Source: Rivularia sp. PCC 7116
GTDB lineage: Bacteria > Cyanobacteriota > Cyanobacteriia > Cyanobacteriales > Nostocaceae
Assembly (NCBI RefSeq): GCF_000316665.1
Contig: NC_019678.1
Coordinates: 8,341,001-8,405,000 of the forward strand
Length of the DNA stretch: 64,000 bases
Direction of reading: 5' to 3'
The translations under genes and the position numbers were made by a program. A model generated the notes under the pieces. The model saw only the letters and a program-made list of their open reading frames with translations, searched no databases and was not told where the DNA came from. Positions 8,758 to 17,901 of this stretch are shown piece after piece (positions within the stretch are counted from its first letter, which is position 1; every line of letters starts with the position of its first letter).

Positions 8758-10407
8758 ATGATTCCGATTAATGTTCAAAAACTATTAACCCAAAAAGATA
8801 TTAAATACGCGGTTAAGCATATTTTTGCAACCGTAAAAACACCCTTGTATTTGATTACTCCCGATGGAGAAATTTTATTTGGTAATTATCAAGAAGACTT
8901 GAGCGAAAAATACCCGATTGAATTATCTGGTAGCATTTTTGCTTGGGTAGTCGGCAATTCAGCAGCATTACCTGTTTCTTGCTTAATTACCTTCTTAATT
9001 AAGCAAGAATTTGAAAAAAAATCGTTAGCAAAGGAATTATTAGAAAGATACGAAGAAATAGAATTATTTGATGAACTATCTACACAGATTACTAATAGCT
9101 TAGATATCAAGCAAATTGCTCAATTAGTTTTAGAAAGAATTAGCCAAATTATTGAATGTAATGTTGGGGTATTTTTACTATTAGATACTGAAAGCAATAA
9201 ACTAAAACCTATTTCTAAATTTGGTGATTTTGGCTGCTTTGAATTTCCAATTATTCTAGGTAAAGGTATATTAGGTGAGATTATAAAAAGAGGTAAAGGA
9301 GAAATTGTTAACAATATTCGTGAAGGTGTTAAATGTTATAATAGCGATGAACCAGTTGTTTCTTTAATTTGCGTTCCTCTTAAGAATAAAGACAGAATTA
9401 TTGCAGCCATTGCAGTTGGCAGCCAAACGCAAATTAGCTATACCACCGAAGAATTAAAACTGCTAAATATCTTTGCCACACAAGCAGCGATCGCTATTGA
9501 GAAAGCGTTATTGTACGAACAAAGTTTGAATGCTGCAAAATCGGCTCGGGAAAAGGCTAAAGAGCTACAGCAAGCTTTAGATAAATTGCAGCAAACTCAA
9601 ACTCAATTAATACATAGTGAAAAGATGTCCAGCTTAGGACAAATGGTAGCTGGAATTGCTCATGAAATCAATAATCCAGTCAATTTTGTTAAAGGTAATA
9701 TTGGCTATGGTTTTAACTACGCTCAAGACTTAATCGAATTAGTAGAGTTGTATCGGCAAAACTATCCAAAACCAACATCAGATATTCAAGAAAAAATAGA
9801 AGATATTAATTTTGATTTTCTTAAAGAAGATTTTATTAATTTGCTTAATTCAATGAAGGTAGGAGTTAATAGAATTCGAGATATTGTCCGTTCTTTGGGG
9901 ATATTTTCGCATCTTGATAAAGCCGAAATCAAATCTGTAAATATTCATGAAGGAATTGATGGAACTTTGATGATTTTACGTCATCGCTTGGATAATAATC
10001 AAGAAAAAAAATCGATTCAAATAGTTAAAGAATACGCAAAACTGCCTTTAGTAAATTGCTATGCAGGACAGTTAAATCAAGTATTCATGAATATTCTGAG
10101 TAATGCAATTGATGCTTTACAGGAGAAGGGAGATTTGATAATAATTCGTACTCAAATACTTCAGGATAATCGAATTAGTATTTCTATTATTGATAATGGA
10201 CCGGGAATAGATCAACAAGTTCAGACAAAATTATACGACCCCTTTTTTACGACAAAAGAAGTCGGAAAAGGAACGGGTTTAGGTATGGCAATTAGTTATC
10301 AAATTGTTGTCGAAAAACATGGTGGAACTCTTACATGTGTATCTGAATTAGGTAAAGGTACGGAGTTTTGCATCGAGATACCAGTTGAATCTAGTTGCGA
10401 AATATAA
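8758..10407 (+). CDS. GAF-domain sensor histidine kinase
   Basis: 549 residues, no membrane segment. A short N-terminal region (about 1-85) may be a degenerate PAS-like sensor. A GAF domain spans about 110-255 and a coiled-coil linker about 255-290. The HisKA region is [20 protein letters not shown] with the phospho-accepting His302. The HATPase domain has the N box (NILSNAIDAL), G1 (IDNGPGID) and G2 (GKGTGLGMAI). The FAD-like NPVNF dimerisation motif is the cyanobacterial class also seen in the kinase at 38090-40342. It heads a signalling cluster with the hybrid kinase and receiver downstream (73- and 40-base gaps), which are plausible relay partners. Confidence 0.88.
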   Translation: MIPINVQKLLTQKDIKYAVKHIFATVKTPLYLITPDGEILFGNYQEDLSEKYPIELSGSIFAWVVGNSAALPVSCLITFLIKQEFEKKSLAKELLERYEEIELFDELSTQITNSLDIKQIAQLVLERISQIIECNVGVFLLLDTESNKLKPISKFGDFGCFEFPIILGKGILGEIIKRGKGEIVNNIREGVKCYNSDEPVVSLICVPLKNKDRIIAAIAVGSQTQISYTTEELKLLNIFATQAAIAIEKALLYEQSLNAAKSAREKAKELQQALDKLQQTQTQLIHSEKMSSLGQMVAGIAHEINNPVNFVKGNIGYGFNYAQDLIELVELYRQNYPKPTSDIQEKIEDINFDFLKEDFINLLNSMKVGVNRIRDIVRSLGIFSHLDKAEIKSVNIHEGIDGTLMILRHRLDNNQEKKSIQIVKEYAKLPLVNCYAGQLNQVFMNILSNAIDALQEKGDLIIIRTQILQDNRISISIIDNGPGIDQQVQTKLYDPFFTTKEVGKGTGLGMAISYQIVVEKHGGTLTCVSELGKGTEFCIEIPVESSCEI

Positions 10408-10480
10408 GCTATTTACTATAAATCTTCATTAGTTATAATTATTTCGGGATTAAGTTTAGCTAGATTTTTATAAATATAAA

Positions 10481-13195
10481 ATGAGTATTAATGATTTATT
10501 TAGTAGAAGCATGATTTCAAGAGTAAATTATCAGTGGTTGAGTAAACTAAAAGTTAATAAAAAAATCGCTCTTGGATATGCAGCGGCTTTAGGAATTTCT
10601 GTTTTTGGAACAATTTTAGGAGTGATGGTTGGCAACCATTGGGAAGAAAAGGCTTTAAAAGATGAGTACAACGCGTTGATAGAAACTAGTCTTCTTCATC
10701 GTTTGAGAACGGAAGTTTTACAAGCAAGAACTCATCAACAACAGTTAATCCCTTTAAGCAAACAGCCAAAAGAGTTTTATGAAGAGTACAGTCACGTTCT
10801 GAAACATTCAAAAGATATTCAGAAAGCTTGGTTAGCGGCTAAAAAAATAATAGCCAGCAATCAAAGCTTCACTAAAGAAGAGCAATTACAATTAAGAAAC
10901 TTTATTAAATCCTACGAAGGTGTACCACAAAAATATTTGGCAAAATTAGATGAGCTAGTAAAAGAAATTCGTAATCAAAATTTAGATACCACAGCACAAA
11001 TAACTCAAGCTCAACTTAGACTGTTGGAATTTACGAATAGCGAATTAGCTATACAGTTTGATGGGATTTCTGATGATTTAGCAGAAATAATTGAAATTTT
11101 CGATAAAGTAGAAAAACAAGCAGATAAAGAATTAGCAAAAGCAATTTTATTCCGTAACTATGCTGTAATGATAAGCAGTTTAATATCAATTATAATTGCA
11201 GTATTTTTAGCTAGAAAAATAAGTAAGGCAATATCATATCCGATTCTCGAATTAGATAAACTTGCTAAAACAGTTACTGAAGAAGAGAATTTTGATTTAC
11301 GGGTTCCGGTTGCAACAGAAGACGAAGTCGGTAGTTTAGCATCTTCTTTTAATCATTTAATTTTCCGAGTTAAGCAACTATTAGATGAACAAACAGCTAA
11401 TACCGCACATTTAAGAGCAATTCTTGATAATCTTGCAGATGGTTTACTAGTAAGCGATAGTAATGGCAATATTATTAACTATAATCCAGCTATCACTAGA
11501 ATGTTTGGTTTGGGAGATGTTGATATAAGAGGAATTTATTGTAAAGATTTTATTCCTGAAGTCGTAGAATTACTAAACCAAACTCAGCAGAATCATGCAG
11601 CAGTATTTACAGCAGAAGTACAGCCAAATAACAAGCAATTTTTTAAAGTGTCAGTTACTGCAATCACAGAAGGCAATTGTCAAGACGATTATAGTTGTTT
11701 GGGTTCGGTAATTCTAGTTCGAGATATAACACAGGAAAAAGAAGTGGATAGAATGAAGACAGATTTCATTTCCACCGTTTCTCATGAATTGCGAACTCCT
11801 TTGACTTCTGTGTTGGGTTTTGCATCAATAATTCAGGAAAAATTGGAAGAAGATGTATTTCCTTTACTACCCGAAGGCAATCGTAAAACTAAAAAAACTG
11901 TCAGAAGAGTTAAAGACAATATTAGTATTATTATCTCTGAGGCTGAGCGTCTTACCGCCTTAATTAATGATGTGTTAGATATTGCCAAAATGGAAGCGGG
12001 AAAACTTGACTGGAAGAAAGAAACTATTAATATTGAAAAAGTAATTGAGCGTTCTTTAGCTGCTACATCTGCTCTGTTTGAAAACAAAGATTTAAAATTA
12101 ATTAGAGATATTGAACCAGATTTGCCACAAATATTAGGTGATGAAAATCGTCTGATTCAAGTCTTAATAAATTTAATCTCAAATGCCGTTAAATTTACTG
12201 ATGAAGGTTCTATAACCTGTGGTGCTAAAGTAATTCATAATAATATTATTGTTAGCGTTATCGATACGGGTAACGGTATCTCTCAAGAAGATAAACCTAA
12301 AGTGTTTGACAAATTTAAACAAGTAGGAGAAATATTTACAGATAAACCTCAAGGTACGGGCTTAGGATTACCAATTTGCAAACAAATTATTGAACATCAT
12401 GGTGGTGATATTTGGGTTGAAAGTGAATTAGATAAAGGAAGTAAGTTTTCATTTTCTATACCAATCCAAAGTCTTAGGGCAATCAACGAATTTGATAAGA
12501 TTGTCAATTTAGATAGTCTTGTTAGACAGTTGCAGGAACACTCTACTGAAAATGCTGTTAATTACAACGGACAAAAAACGATTTTAGTAGTTGATGACGA
12601 TGCTAATATCCGTGAATTACTCAGACAATCTTTGCAGAAGCAAAATTATGCAGTACAGGAGGCTAAAAATGGTTTAGATGCAATTAATCAAATCAAAATT
12701 CATAAGCCAGATTTGGTTATTTTGGATGTAATGATGCCTCAAATAAACGGATTTGATACCGCAGCAATTATCAAAAATGACCCGTTAACAATGGATATTC
12801 CGATTATTATGCTATCTATTTTTGAAGATAAGGAGAGGGGATATAAATTAGGTATTGATAGATATATGACTAAACCTATTGAAAGCAACAATTTGATTAA
12901 AGAAATTGGTGTATTACTTTCTCAAGGAACATCACCTAAAAAAGTTCTGGTAGTAGATACAACTGCTTCGACTTTATTAACTTTATCTGAAATACTCAAA
13001 GCGCAAGGTTATAATGTTGTGGAAGCATCAAATGGTGAAGAATGTATTGAAAAAGCTGTATCTATCAAACCCGACATGATTATTGTGGATTCTGTAATAT
13101 CTCAAGAACACGATTTAGTCAAGACATTACGGTTTGAAAAGGGATTAGAAAATTTCTTTTTTATATTGCTCGGTGACAGCGAAAATCAAAATTAA
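10481..13195 (+). CDS. Membrane hybrid sensor histidine kinase (HAMP-PAS-HK-REC-REC)
   Basis: 904 residues. Transmembrane helices at about 28-50 and 222-243 bracket an extracytoplasmic helical sensor. Then come HAMP (about 245-300), PAS (about 310-410), HisKA STVSHELRTPLTS with His435, HATPase (NLISNAVKF, DTGNGIS, GTGLGLPI), and a receiver with Asp-Asp at 705-706, phospho-Asp749 and a TKP Lys. A second receiver-like domain (about 825-904, Asp870) ends early and lacks the conserved Lys, so it is degenerate. The next gene encodes a complete single receiver that may substitute for it. Confidence 0.88.
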   Translation: MSINDLFSRSMISRVNYQWLSKLKVNKKIALGYAAALGISVFGTILGVMVGNHWEEKALKDEYNALIETSLLHRLRTEVLQARTHQQQLIPLSKQPKEFYEEYSHVLKHSKDIQKAWLAAKKIIASNQSFTKEEQLQLRNFIKSYEGVPQKYLAKLDELVKEIRNQNLDTTAQITQAQLRLLEFTNSELAIQFDGISDDLAEIIEIFDKVEKQADKELAKAILFRNYAVMISSLISIIIAVFLARKISKAISYPILELDKLAKTVTEEENFDLRVPVATEDEVGSLASSFNHLIFRVKQLLDEQTANTAHLRAILDNLADGLLVSDSNGNIINYNPAITRMFGLGDVDIRGIYCKDFIPEVVELLNQTQQNHAAVFTAEVQPNNKQFFKVSVTAITEGNCQDDYSCLGSVILVRDITQEKEVDRMKTDFISTVSHELRTPLTSVLGFASIIQEKLEEDVFPLLPEGNRKTKKTVRRVKDNISIIISEAERLTALINDVLDIAKMEAGKLDWKKETINIEKVIERSLAATSALFENKDLKLIRDIEPDLPQILGDENRLIQVLINLISNAVKFTDEGSITCGAKVIHNNIIVSVIDTGNGISQEDKPKVFDKFKQVGEIFTDKPQGTGLGLPICKQIIEHHGGDIWVESELDKGSKFSFSIPIQSLRAINEFDKIVNLDSLVRQLQEHSTENAVNYNGQKTILVVDDDANIRELLRQSLQKQNYAVQEAKNGLDAINQIKIHKPDLVILDVMMPQINGFDTAAIIKNDPLTMDIPIIMLSIFEDKERGYKLGIDRYMTKPIESNNLIKEIGVLLSQGTSPKKVLVVDTTASTLLTLSEILKAQGYNVVEASNGEECIEKAVSIKPDMIIVDSVISQEHDLVKTLRFEKGLENFFFILLGDSENQN

Positions 13196-13235
13196 TTTAT
13201 ATAACTCATAATTAAAAATATCAAATTTAAAAATC

Positions 13236-13613
13236 ATGGATAAGAAAATTTTGATTGCAGACGACGAAGCTAATATTCGTATTTTAATGGAACAGGTTTT
13301 AGAAAAATTAGAAGATGAAGGTGTTGAATTACTAATCGCTAAAAATGGAAAAGAAGCATTAGCAACTATCGAAGGAGAAAAACCAGATTTAGTTTTTCTA
13401 GATATGATGATGCCGAAAATGAATGGATTAGATGTATGCCGAACTGTCAAGCAAGAATTAAAAATTCCAGATGTTTATATCATCATGCTGACAGCTAAAG
13501 GGCAAGAAGACGACAAAGAAAAAGGTTTACAGATGGGTGCAGATTTATACATGACTAAACCTTTTCGTCCTAAAGCTGTTTTAGAAAAGTCCCGAGAAGT
13601 ATTAGGGGTTTAA
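13236..13613 (+). CDS. CheY-like single-domain response regulator
   Basis: 125 residues comprising one receiver domain: acidic pair ADDE near residues 8-11, phospho-acceptor in VFLDMMMPKMNG, Thr in MLTAKG, and TKPF with the conserved Lys. There is no output domain, so it should act by protein contact or relay. It sits 40 bases after the hybrid kinase and is its likely partner. Confidence 0.88.
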   Translation: MDKKILIADDEANIRILMEQVLEKLEDEGVELLIAKNGKEALATIEGEKPDLVFLDMMMPKMNGLDVCRTVKQELKIPDVYIIMLTAKGQEDDKEKGLQMGADLYMTKPFRPKAVLEKSREVLGV

Positions 13614-13625
13614 TCAGTTAACAGT

Positions 13626-14786
13626 TCACTGCTCGCTGACAAATCTTTGTGGAGATAGCTTAGTAATAATTTCATCTTTGCTACCAGCTAAATAATTTGC
13701 AAAACGCCGTGCTAAGGGTGGAATAAATACTAGAGGGTTGCTAAAACCTGAAAAAATATAAACATTATTGCTTTGAGTAGCTTTCCCAATTAAAGGTAAA
13801 TTATCTTTACTAAAAGCTACCAAACAATGATGCCAATCCCCGTTAATATTTTTTAATTCAGGTAATACCCTACCAATATTTTCTCGCAATGCAACTTCGC
13901 TTTTTACAGAATCGATAGCAGCATCAGGATTTGTATTTATATGACTTATTTGTCCCAAACGCAGACTATTATCTTGAAACTGAACTGCACCTACATCCAA
14001 AATCCAACCAAGTTGATTATTCTGATTCCATAATTTATCATTTGTAGTGCTATCTGCTTCTAATTGCGAACGTTGTAAAATTGCTGGCATTACTAAAGTA
14101 TTCAATCTTAAATCTATCGGCGGGGTTTCGATAATTTCTGCATGGGTAAAATATACTTGGATGGGAATACCCGATATTTTCAGCAACTTTCGACTAAATC
14201 CACCAGCACAAACTACAATATTTTTACAGCTAAAGGTTTCAATATTTGTTTTAACTAATAAATCTTCTGGGTTGATTTCCAAAACTTTACCAATTTGCAT
14301 CTTTCCCCCTGCCAGTAAGAAAGCCTTGATATAAGCTTGTGTTGTTTTCTCTGGATGAATATGCCCGTGTTTTACAGTCAAAGCTCCAGATATTGCTTCG
14401 CGATTTAATAAAGGTTCTAATTCACAAGCTTGATTTACTTTGAGTAATTGTGGAGGCGTAGCAAAGCGTTGGTAAAATGCAGCAATTTCTTCTGGATTAT
14501 GATTTTGAGGAATAGTTAATAATAAATCTAATTCGCGAAATTGAATATCACTATTTAACTCTTGCGAAAGTATTTGATAAAGTTGCTTCGATTCTTTACA
14601 TAATTGACTAGTAAAAGAAGTAGTGCCGCTCCAAAAAGCCAAACCACCATAGCTGTAACGAGTAGCGTTTTGCGGTGTAGTATCTTGTTCCAACAAAAGT
14701 ACTGAAAAGCCCTTTGTAACTAATTCATAACTGAGTGCAGCACCCGCAATACCAGCACCGATAATAATAATATCGTAGGTTTTCAT
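13626..14786 (-). CDS. FAD-dependent oxidoreductase (DAO / glycine-D-amino-acid oxidase family)
   Basis: 386 residues. The N-terminal Rossmann dinucleotide motif is DIIIIGAGIAGAALSYEL (Gly at 10, 12 and 15), followed by LLEQD, the acidic end of strand two that holds the FAD ribose. The C-terminal part has the DAO-type PLIGKATQSNNVYIFSGFS block. The family oxidises amines or 2-hydroxy acids; the substrate cannot be told. It lies 52 bases downstream of the 2-oxoglutarate oxygenase gene, same strand, so both are probably one operon acting on the same metabolite. The last codons fall in a GCTCACT-type short repeat. Confidence 0.82.
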   Translation of the reverse strand: MKTYDIIIIGAGIAGAALSYELVTKGFSVLLLEQDTTPQNATRYSYGGLAFWSGTTSFTSQLCKESKQLYQILSQELNSDIQFRELDLLLTIPQNHNPEEIAAFYQRFATPPQLLKVNQACELEPLLNREAISGALTVKHGHIHPEKTTQAYIKAFLLAGGKMQIGKVLEINPEDLLVKTNIETFSCKNIVVCAGGFSRKLLKISGIPIQVYFTHAEIIETPPIDLRLNTLVMPAILQRSQLEADSTTNDKLWNQNNQLGWILDVGAVQFQDNSLRLGQISHINTNPDAAIDSVKSEVALRENIGRVLPELKNINGDWHHCLVAFSKDNLPLIGKATQSNNVYIFSGFSNPLVFIPPLARRFANYLAGSKDEIITKLSPQRFVSEQ

Positions 14787-14838
14787 AAAAAATCTCGCAT
14801 AAACCCCTTTTTTTTAGGAAGGTTAGGGGATATTAATT

Positions 14839-15735
14839 TTAATAAGTTGCTTGTAAGCGATTTAAAAGATATTCTCCAGCAGTGATTGGTGGATAAATTG
14901 GAGACTTATCTGTTTTACAACTTTCAAGACAGGAAATTTCTGTATCTTTATTAGGATGACAGAAAAAAGCCATAGAATATCTAGAAAATTTAACTTTATC
15001 CTCACCGGGAATTATAACTCGATGTTTTGTCGAACAAAATACATCATTTGTCCAACGCTGCATTAAATCACCTGTATTAACTAATATAGTATCAGCAATT
15101 TTTGGCGCTGCAATCCATTTTCCAGTTGCTGTTTGTACTTCCAAACCCCCAACATCATCTTGAAACAGCAGAGTAATGCTTCCATAATCGGAATGTTCCC
15201 CTGCACGAATTTGTCCGATTTTGGGCAATTGTCGTAAAGGAGGATAATGCAGCAGTCGCAATGTATGATTTTGTTGATTATGGTTGATGCTGAAGAAATC
15301 TTCCGGTAATTTCAAAGCTAATGAAAAAGCTGCGAGAACATTATTTGCAATTTCCGTACAAGCTTTGTAGAAACTAGGAATTGCAGGAGATAAATATAAG
15401 GAGGTTGGAAAATTATCGAATCGAAAAATATTAAAAGCTTCTTTCAAGTCACCAGGATAATCGGGATTTAACCTTTCTCTTTCGATGCCAACATAACCTT
15501 GATTGCTAAATTCATCCCTCCAAGCCGTGTTTTGTTTAACTTCTAAAGGTAAGTTGAATAGATATTTACTGTATTCAAAAACTTGCTTTAGTAAAATTGG
15601 AGAAATACCCGAATTTGCTATGTAAATAAAACCTATTTCATGGCAAGCTTGGTAAATTTGTTTGACTACATTTTGTTTTTCAGAAATATCACCTTTGTTG
15701 AAAAGTGAAAAATCAATAATTGGGATTTGAGACAT
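14839..15735 (-). CDS. 2-oxoglutarate/Fe(II) oxygenase, isopenicillin-N-synthase-like family
   Basis: 298 residues. The N-terminal DIOX_N block is IPIIDFSLF...IYQACHEIGFIYIANSG. The core has the iron triad HSDYGS (His and Asp) and STKHRV (His), with RYSMAFF supplying the Arg and Ser that bind 2-oxoglutarate. The overall layout is that of the plant/bacterial flavonol-synthase-like superfamily. Substrate is unknown. First gene of a two-gene operon with the FAD oxidoreductase. Confidence 0.85.
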   Translation of the reverse strand: MSQIPIIDFSLFNKGDISEKQNVVKQIYQACHEIGFIYIANSGISPILLKQVFEYSKYLFNLPLEVKQNTAWRDEFSNQGYVGIERERLNPDYPGDLKEAFNIFRFDNFPTSLYLSPAIPSFYKACTEIANNVLAAFSLALKLPEDFFSINHNQQNHTLRLLHYPPLRQLPKIGQIRAGEHSDYGSITLLFQDDVGGLEVQTATGKWIAAPKIADTILVNTGDLMQRWTNDVFCSTKHRVIIPGEDKVKFSRYSMAFFCHPNKDTEISCLESCKTDKSPIYPPITAGEYLLNRLQATY

Positions 15736-16071
15736 ATAAAAAACTATTTTAATTCTATGATTTGCATGGTGTCATTGCGAGCGAAGCGAAGCAATCCCAA
15801 TTACTGCGATTATCCGCAGCTTCGCTGAATGCTTCGCACAGCAAACAATAACTATAGCGCTTTTCATTTGAGACTCACATAAACCTCACCCCCATCCCCT
15901 CTCCTTATTAAGGAGAGGGGTGTATTCTACTCAACTGAAAACTGCTATATTCTACTTGCTTTAAAGCTTCAACACTGCGAACTTCCGTAGTTGTACTAAT
16001 TGATGAATATAATATCGTTGAATAAACAAGTAAATAATTGACCAGATATAAATTTATTTACTGATTTAAAT
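15736..16071. other. Gene-free interval of repeats
   Basis: 336 bases upstream of the oxygenase gene. It contains a 'cattgcgagcgaagcgaagc' intergenic repeat at about 15773-15796 and, at 15880-15958, a tract with the core TCTCCTTATTAAGGAGAGG. The latter has a related copy at 16601-16688, so the broken KGK gene lies between two copies. Confidence 0.5.
15880..15958. repeat. Dispersed palindromic repeat, left copy
   Basis: Shares TCTCCTTA-TAAGGAGAGGGGT, GTGTATTC-ACTCAACTGAAA and GCTATAT elements with 16601-16688, in the same orientation. The palindromic core could form a hairpin. Confidence 0.65.
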
Positions 16072-16479
16072 ATGAATGATAAAAATATTTACTTTGCCTT
16101 AAATTGTGATGATGTATTAATTTTTCAAGAAAATATTATGAAAATTAATAGTTTTAAAGAAAAGATGATTACAGGAACAAGAGAAGACCTTGAAAGTCTC
16201 GTCGATGATATACAATAATCTATTACAGAAGAAGCAGAATCACCTATTAAATATATAAAATCCAATTTTAGTATAGAGTATCAACTTATTAATTGTCAGA
16301 TTCTTCAAGTGAATGATAAAGGTTGGAAAAAAGGAAATTTGAATATTGAAATATTTATATCACTGACAAATCATCAAGATGATAAAGTTAATTTAGAATT
16401 CTTCCCCGAACAACTTAACGAAGCAGAATCACGATTAGATGATATGCGTGAGATTACTCAAGCTGCAAATGGTGCGTGA
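16072..16479 (+). pseudogene. KGK-domain protein gene interrupted by an in-frame TAA
   Basis: A single frame of 135 codons runs from ATG 16072 to TGA 16477-16479 with one internal TAA at 16216-16218 (codon 49). The translated product has the layout of the cyanobacterial KGK family: an LNCDDVLIFQEN start, GWKKGNLNIEIFI in the middle and an ESRLDDMRE end. The flanking halves agree so well with one domain that the stop looks recent (or is a sequence error). The KGK domain has no known function. The gene is bracketed by two copies of a palindromic repeat. Confidence 0.75.
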
Positions 16480-16600
16480 CGCTATTATCAAACTTGTAAT
16501 TACTAACAAAAATTGTCGCAGCGTCACACAACGGCAATATTGCGGGAAGAAAATCTACACCGCAATTTGCCTCCCCTACAGTTGTGATAAAGAATTTATT

Positions 16601-16688
16601 CCTTCCCTTCTCCTTAATAAGGAGAGGGGTACCCGAAGGGCGGGGTGAGGTTTCGCCGAGTGTATTCGACTCAACTGAAATTCGCTAT
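16601..16688. repeat. Dispersed palindromic repeat, right copy
   Basis: Core TCTCCTTAATAAGGAGAGG plus GTGTATTCGACTCAACTGAA, matching 15880-15958. It ends at the ychF stop codon region. Confidence 0.65.
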
Positions 16689-16689
16689 A

Positions 16690-17778
16690 TTAATTAGTTA
16701 AAAACAACATGACATCACCTTCTTTAACAATATAAGCTTTTCCTTCCGCACGAACTAAGCCTTTTTCTTTGGCAGAACTTAACGAACCAGAGGCAACTAA
16801 ATCCTCATAACTAACCGTTTCTGCACGAATAAATCCTTTTTCAAAATCGCTGTGAATTACACCTGCTGCTTGTGGTGCTGACATTCCAGATTTTATTGTC
16901 CAAGCACGAGTTTCTTTTTCTCCTGATGTGAAATATGTCCGCAAACCTAATAAGTCATAGGTAGCGCGAATCAAAGATTTTAATCCACCTTCTTCTACAC
17001 CCAAAGACTCGAGAAAATCTGCTCTTTCTTCATCAGATAATTCAATTAATTCCGATTCTACTTGTGCGGAAACTATCACAACCTGAGCATCTTCTTTGAC
17101 TGCAATTTCTCGCACTTGCTCTACATACTTGTTTCCAGTAGATAAATCATCCTCGGAAACATTGGCAGCATAAATTATTTTTTTCGCACTCAACAACGTC
17201 AAAGGCTTAATTAATTCTGCTTCTTCTTCACTTAACTGAATTTGACGAACCGATTTACCTTCATTTAACTCTGCCGCTACTTTTTCTAATACCGACATTT
17301 CATATTGAGCATCCTTATTAGCTCTTGCCTGCTTGCGAGTACGTTCCATCCGACGCTCAACTTGCGCCAAATCTGCTAAAACAAGCTCCAAATTAATCAC
17401 TTCAATATCCCGTGCTGGCCCAACCGTACCAGAAACGTGAATTACATCATCATCTTCAAAACAACGTACCACATGAACGATCGCGTCAGTTTCCCGAATA
17501 TTGGACAAAAACTGGTTTCCCAATCCCTCACCCTTACTTGCACCCTTCACCAAACCAGCGATATCAACAAATTCCACCCGCGCTGGGACAATTTGTTTTG
17601 CAGAAGAAATCTTTGCTAAAACCTCTAACCGCTCATCTGGTACAGAAACTACACCGACATTCGGCTCAATGGTACAAAAAGGAAAATTAGCAGCTTCAGC
17701 CTTAGCATTTGCCACCAAAGCATTAAATAAAGTAGATTTTCCTACATTAGGAAGTCCGACAATCCCGGCTCTTAGCAT
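16690..17778 (-). CDS. ychF: Ribosome-binding ATPase YchF (Obg family)
   Basis: 362 residues, the normal family length. The P-loop is GLPNVGKST near residues 8-16; [10 protein letters not shown] is the switch region and [14 protein letters not shown] the G3 motif with its YchF-specific extension. The base-recognition NxxE-type motif (NVSEDD region) replaces the NKxD of GTPases, which explains ATP preference in known members. A helical coiled-coil insertion at about 125-205 and a C-terminal TGS domain (about 277-360, [12 protein letters not shown]) complete it. It is divergent from the decarboxylase gene. Confidence 0.93.
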   Translation of the reverse strand: MLRAGIVGLPNVGKSTLFNALVANAKAEAANFPFCTIEPNVGVVSVPDERLEVLAKISSAKQIVPARVEFVDIAGLVKGASKGEGLGNQFLSNIRETDAIVHVVRCFEDDDVIHVSGTVGPARDIEVINLELVLADLAQVERRMERTRKQARANKDAQYEMSVLEKVAAELNEGKSVRQIQLSEEEAELIKPLTLLSAKKIIYAANVSEDDLSTGNKYVEQVREIAVKEDAQVVIVSAQVESELIELSDEERADFLESLGVEEGGLKSLIRATYDLLGLRTYFTSGEKETRAWTIKSGMSAPQAAGVIHSDFEKGFIRAETVSYEDLVASGSLSSAKEKGLVRAEGKAYIVKEGDVMLFLTN

Positions 17779-17901
17779 TTTGGATTTTAGATTTTAGATT
17801 TGTAATTCACAGGTTATCTTAAATCCAACAGCAATTTGTTTCAAATTGGTTTAGGCTGCCCCATCAATAAATTGAAGGGAAGTGTCAAATTAGTTATTTG
17901 T

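Noticed and set aside
16439-16648. 69-codon ORF overlapping the KGK gene end
   Set aside because: It is out of frame with the KGK pattern and continues into a palindromic repeat.
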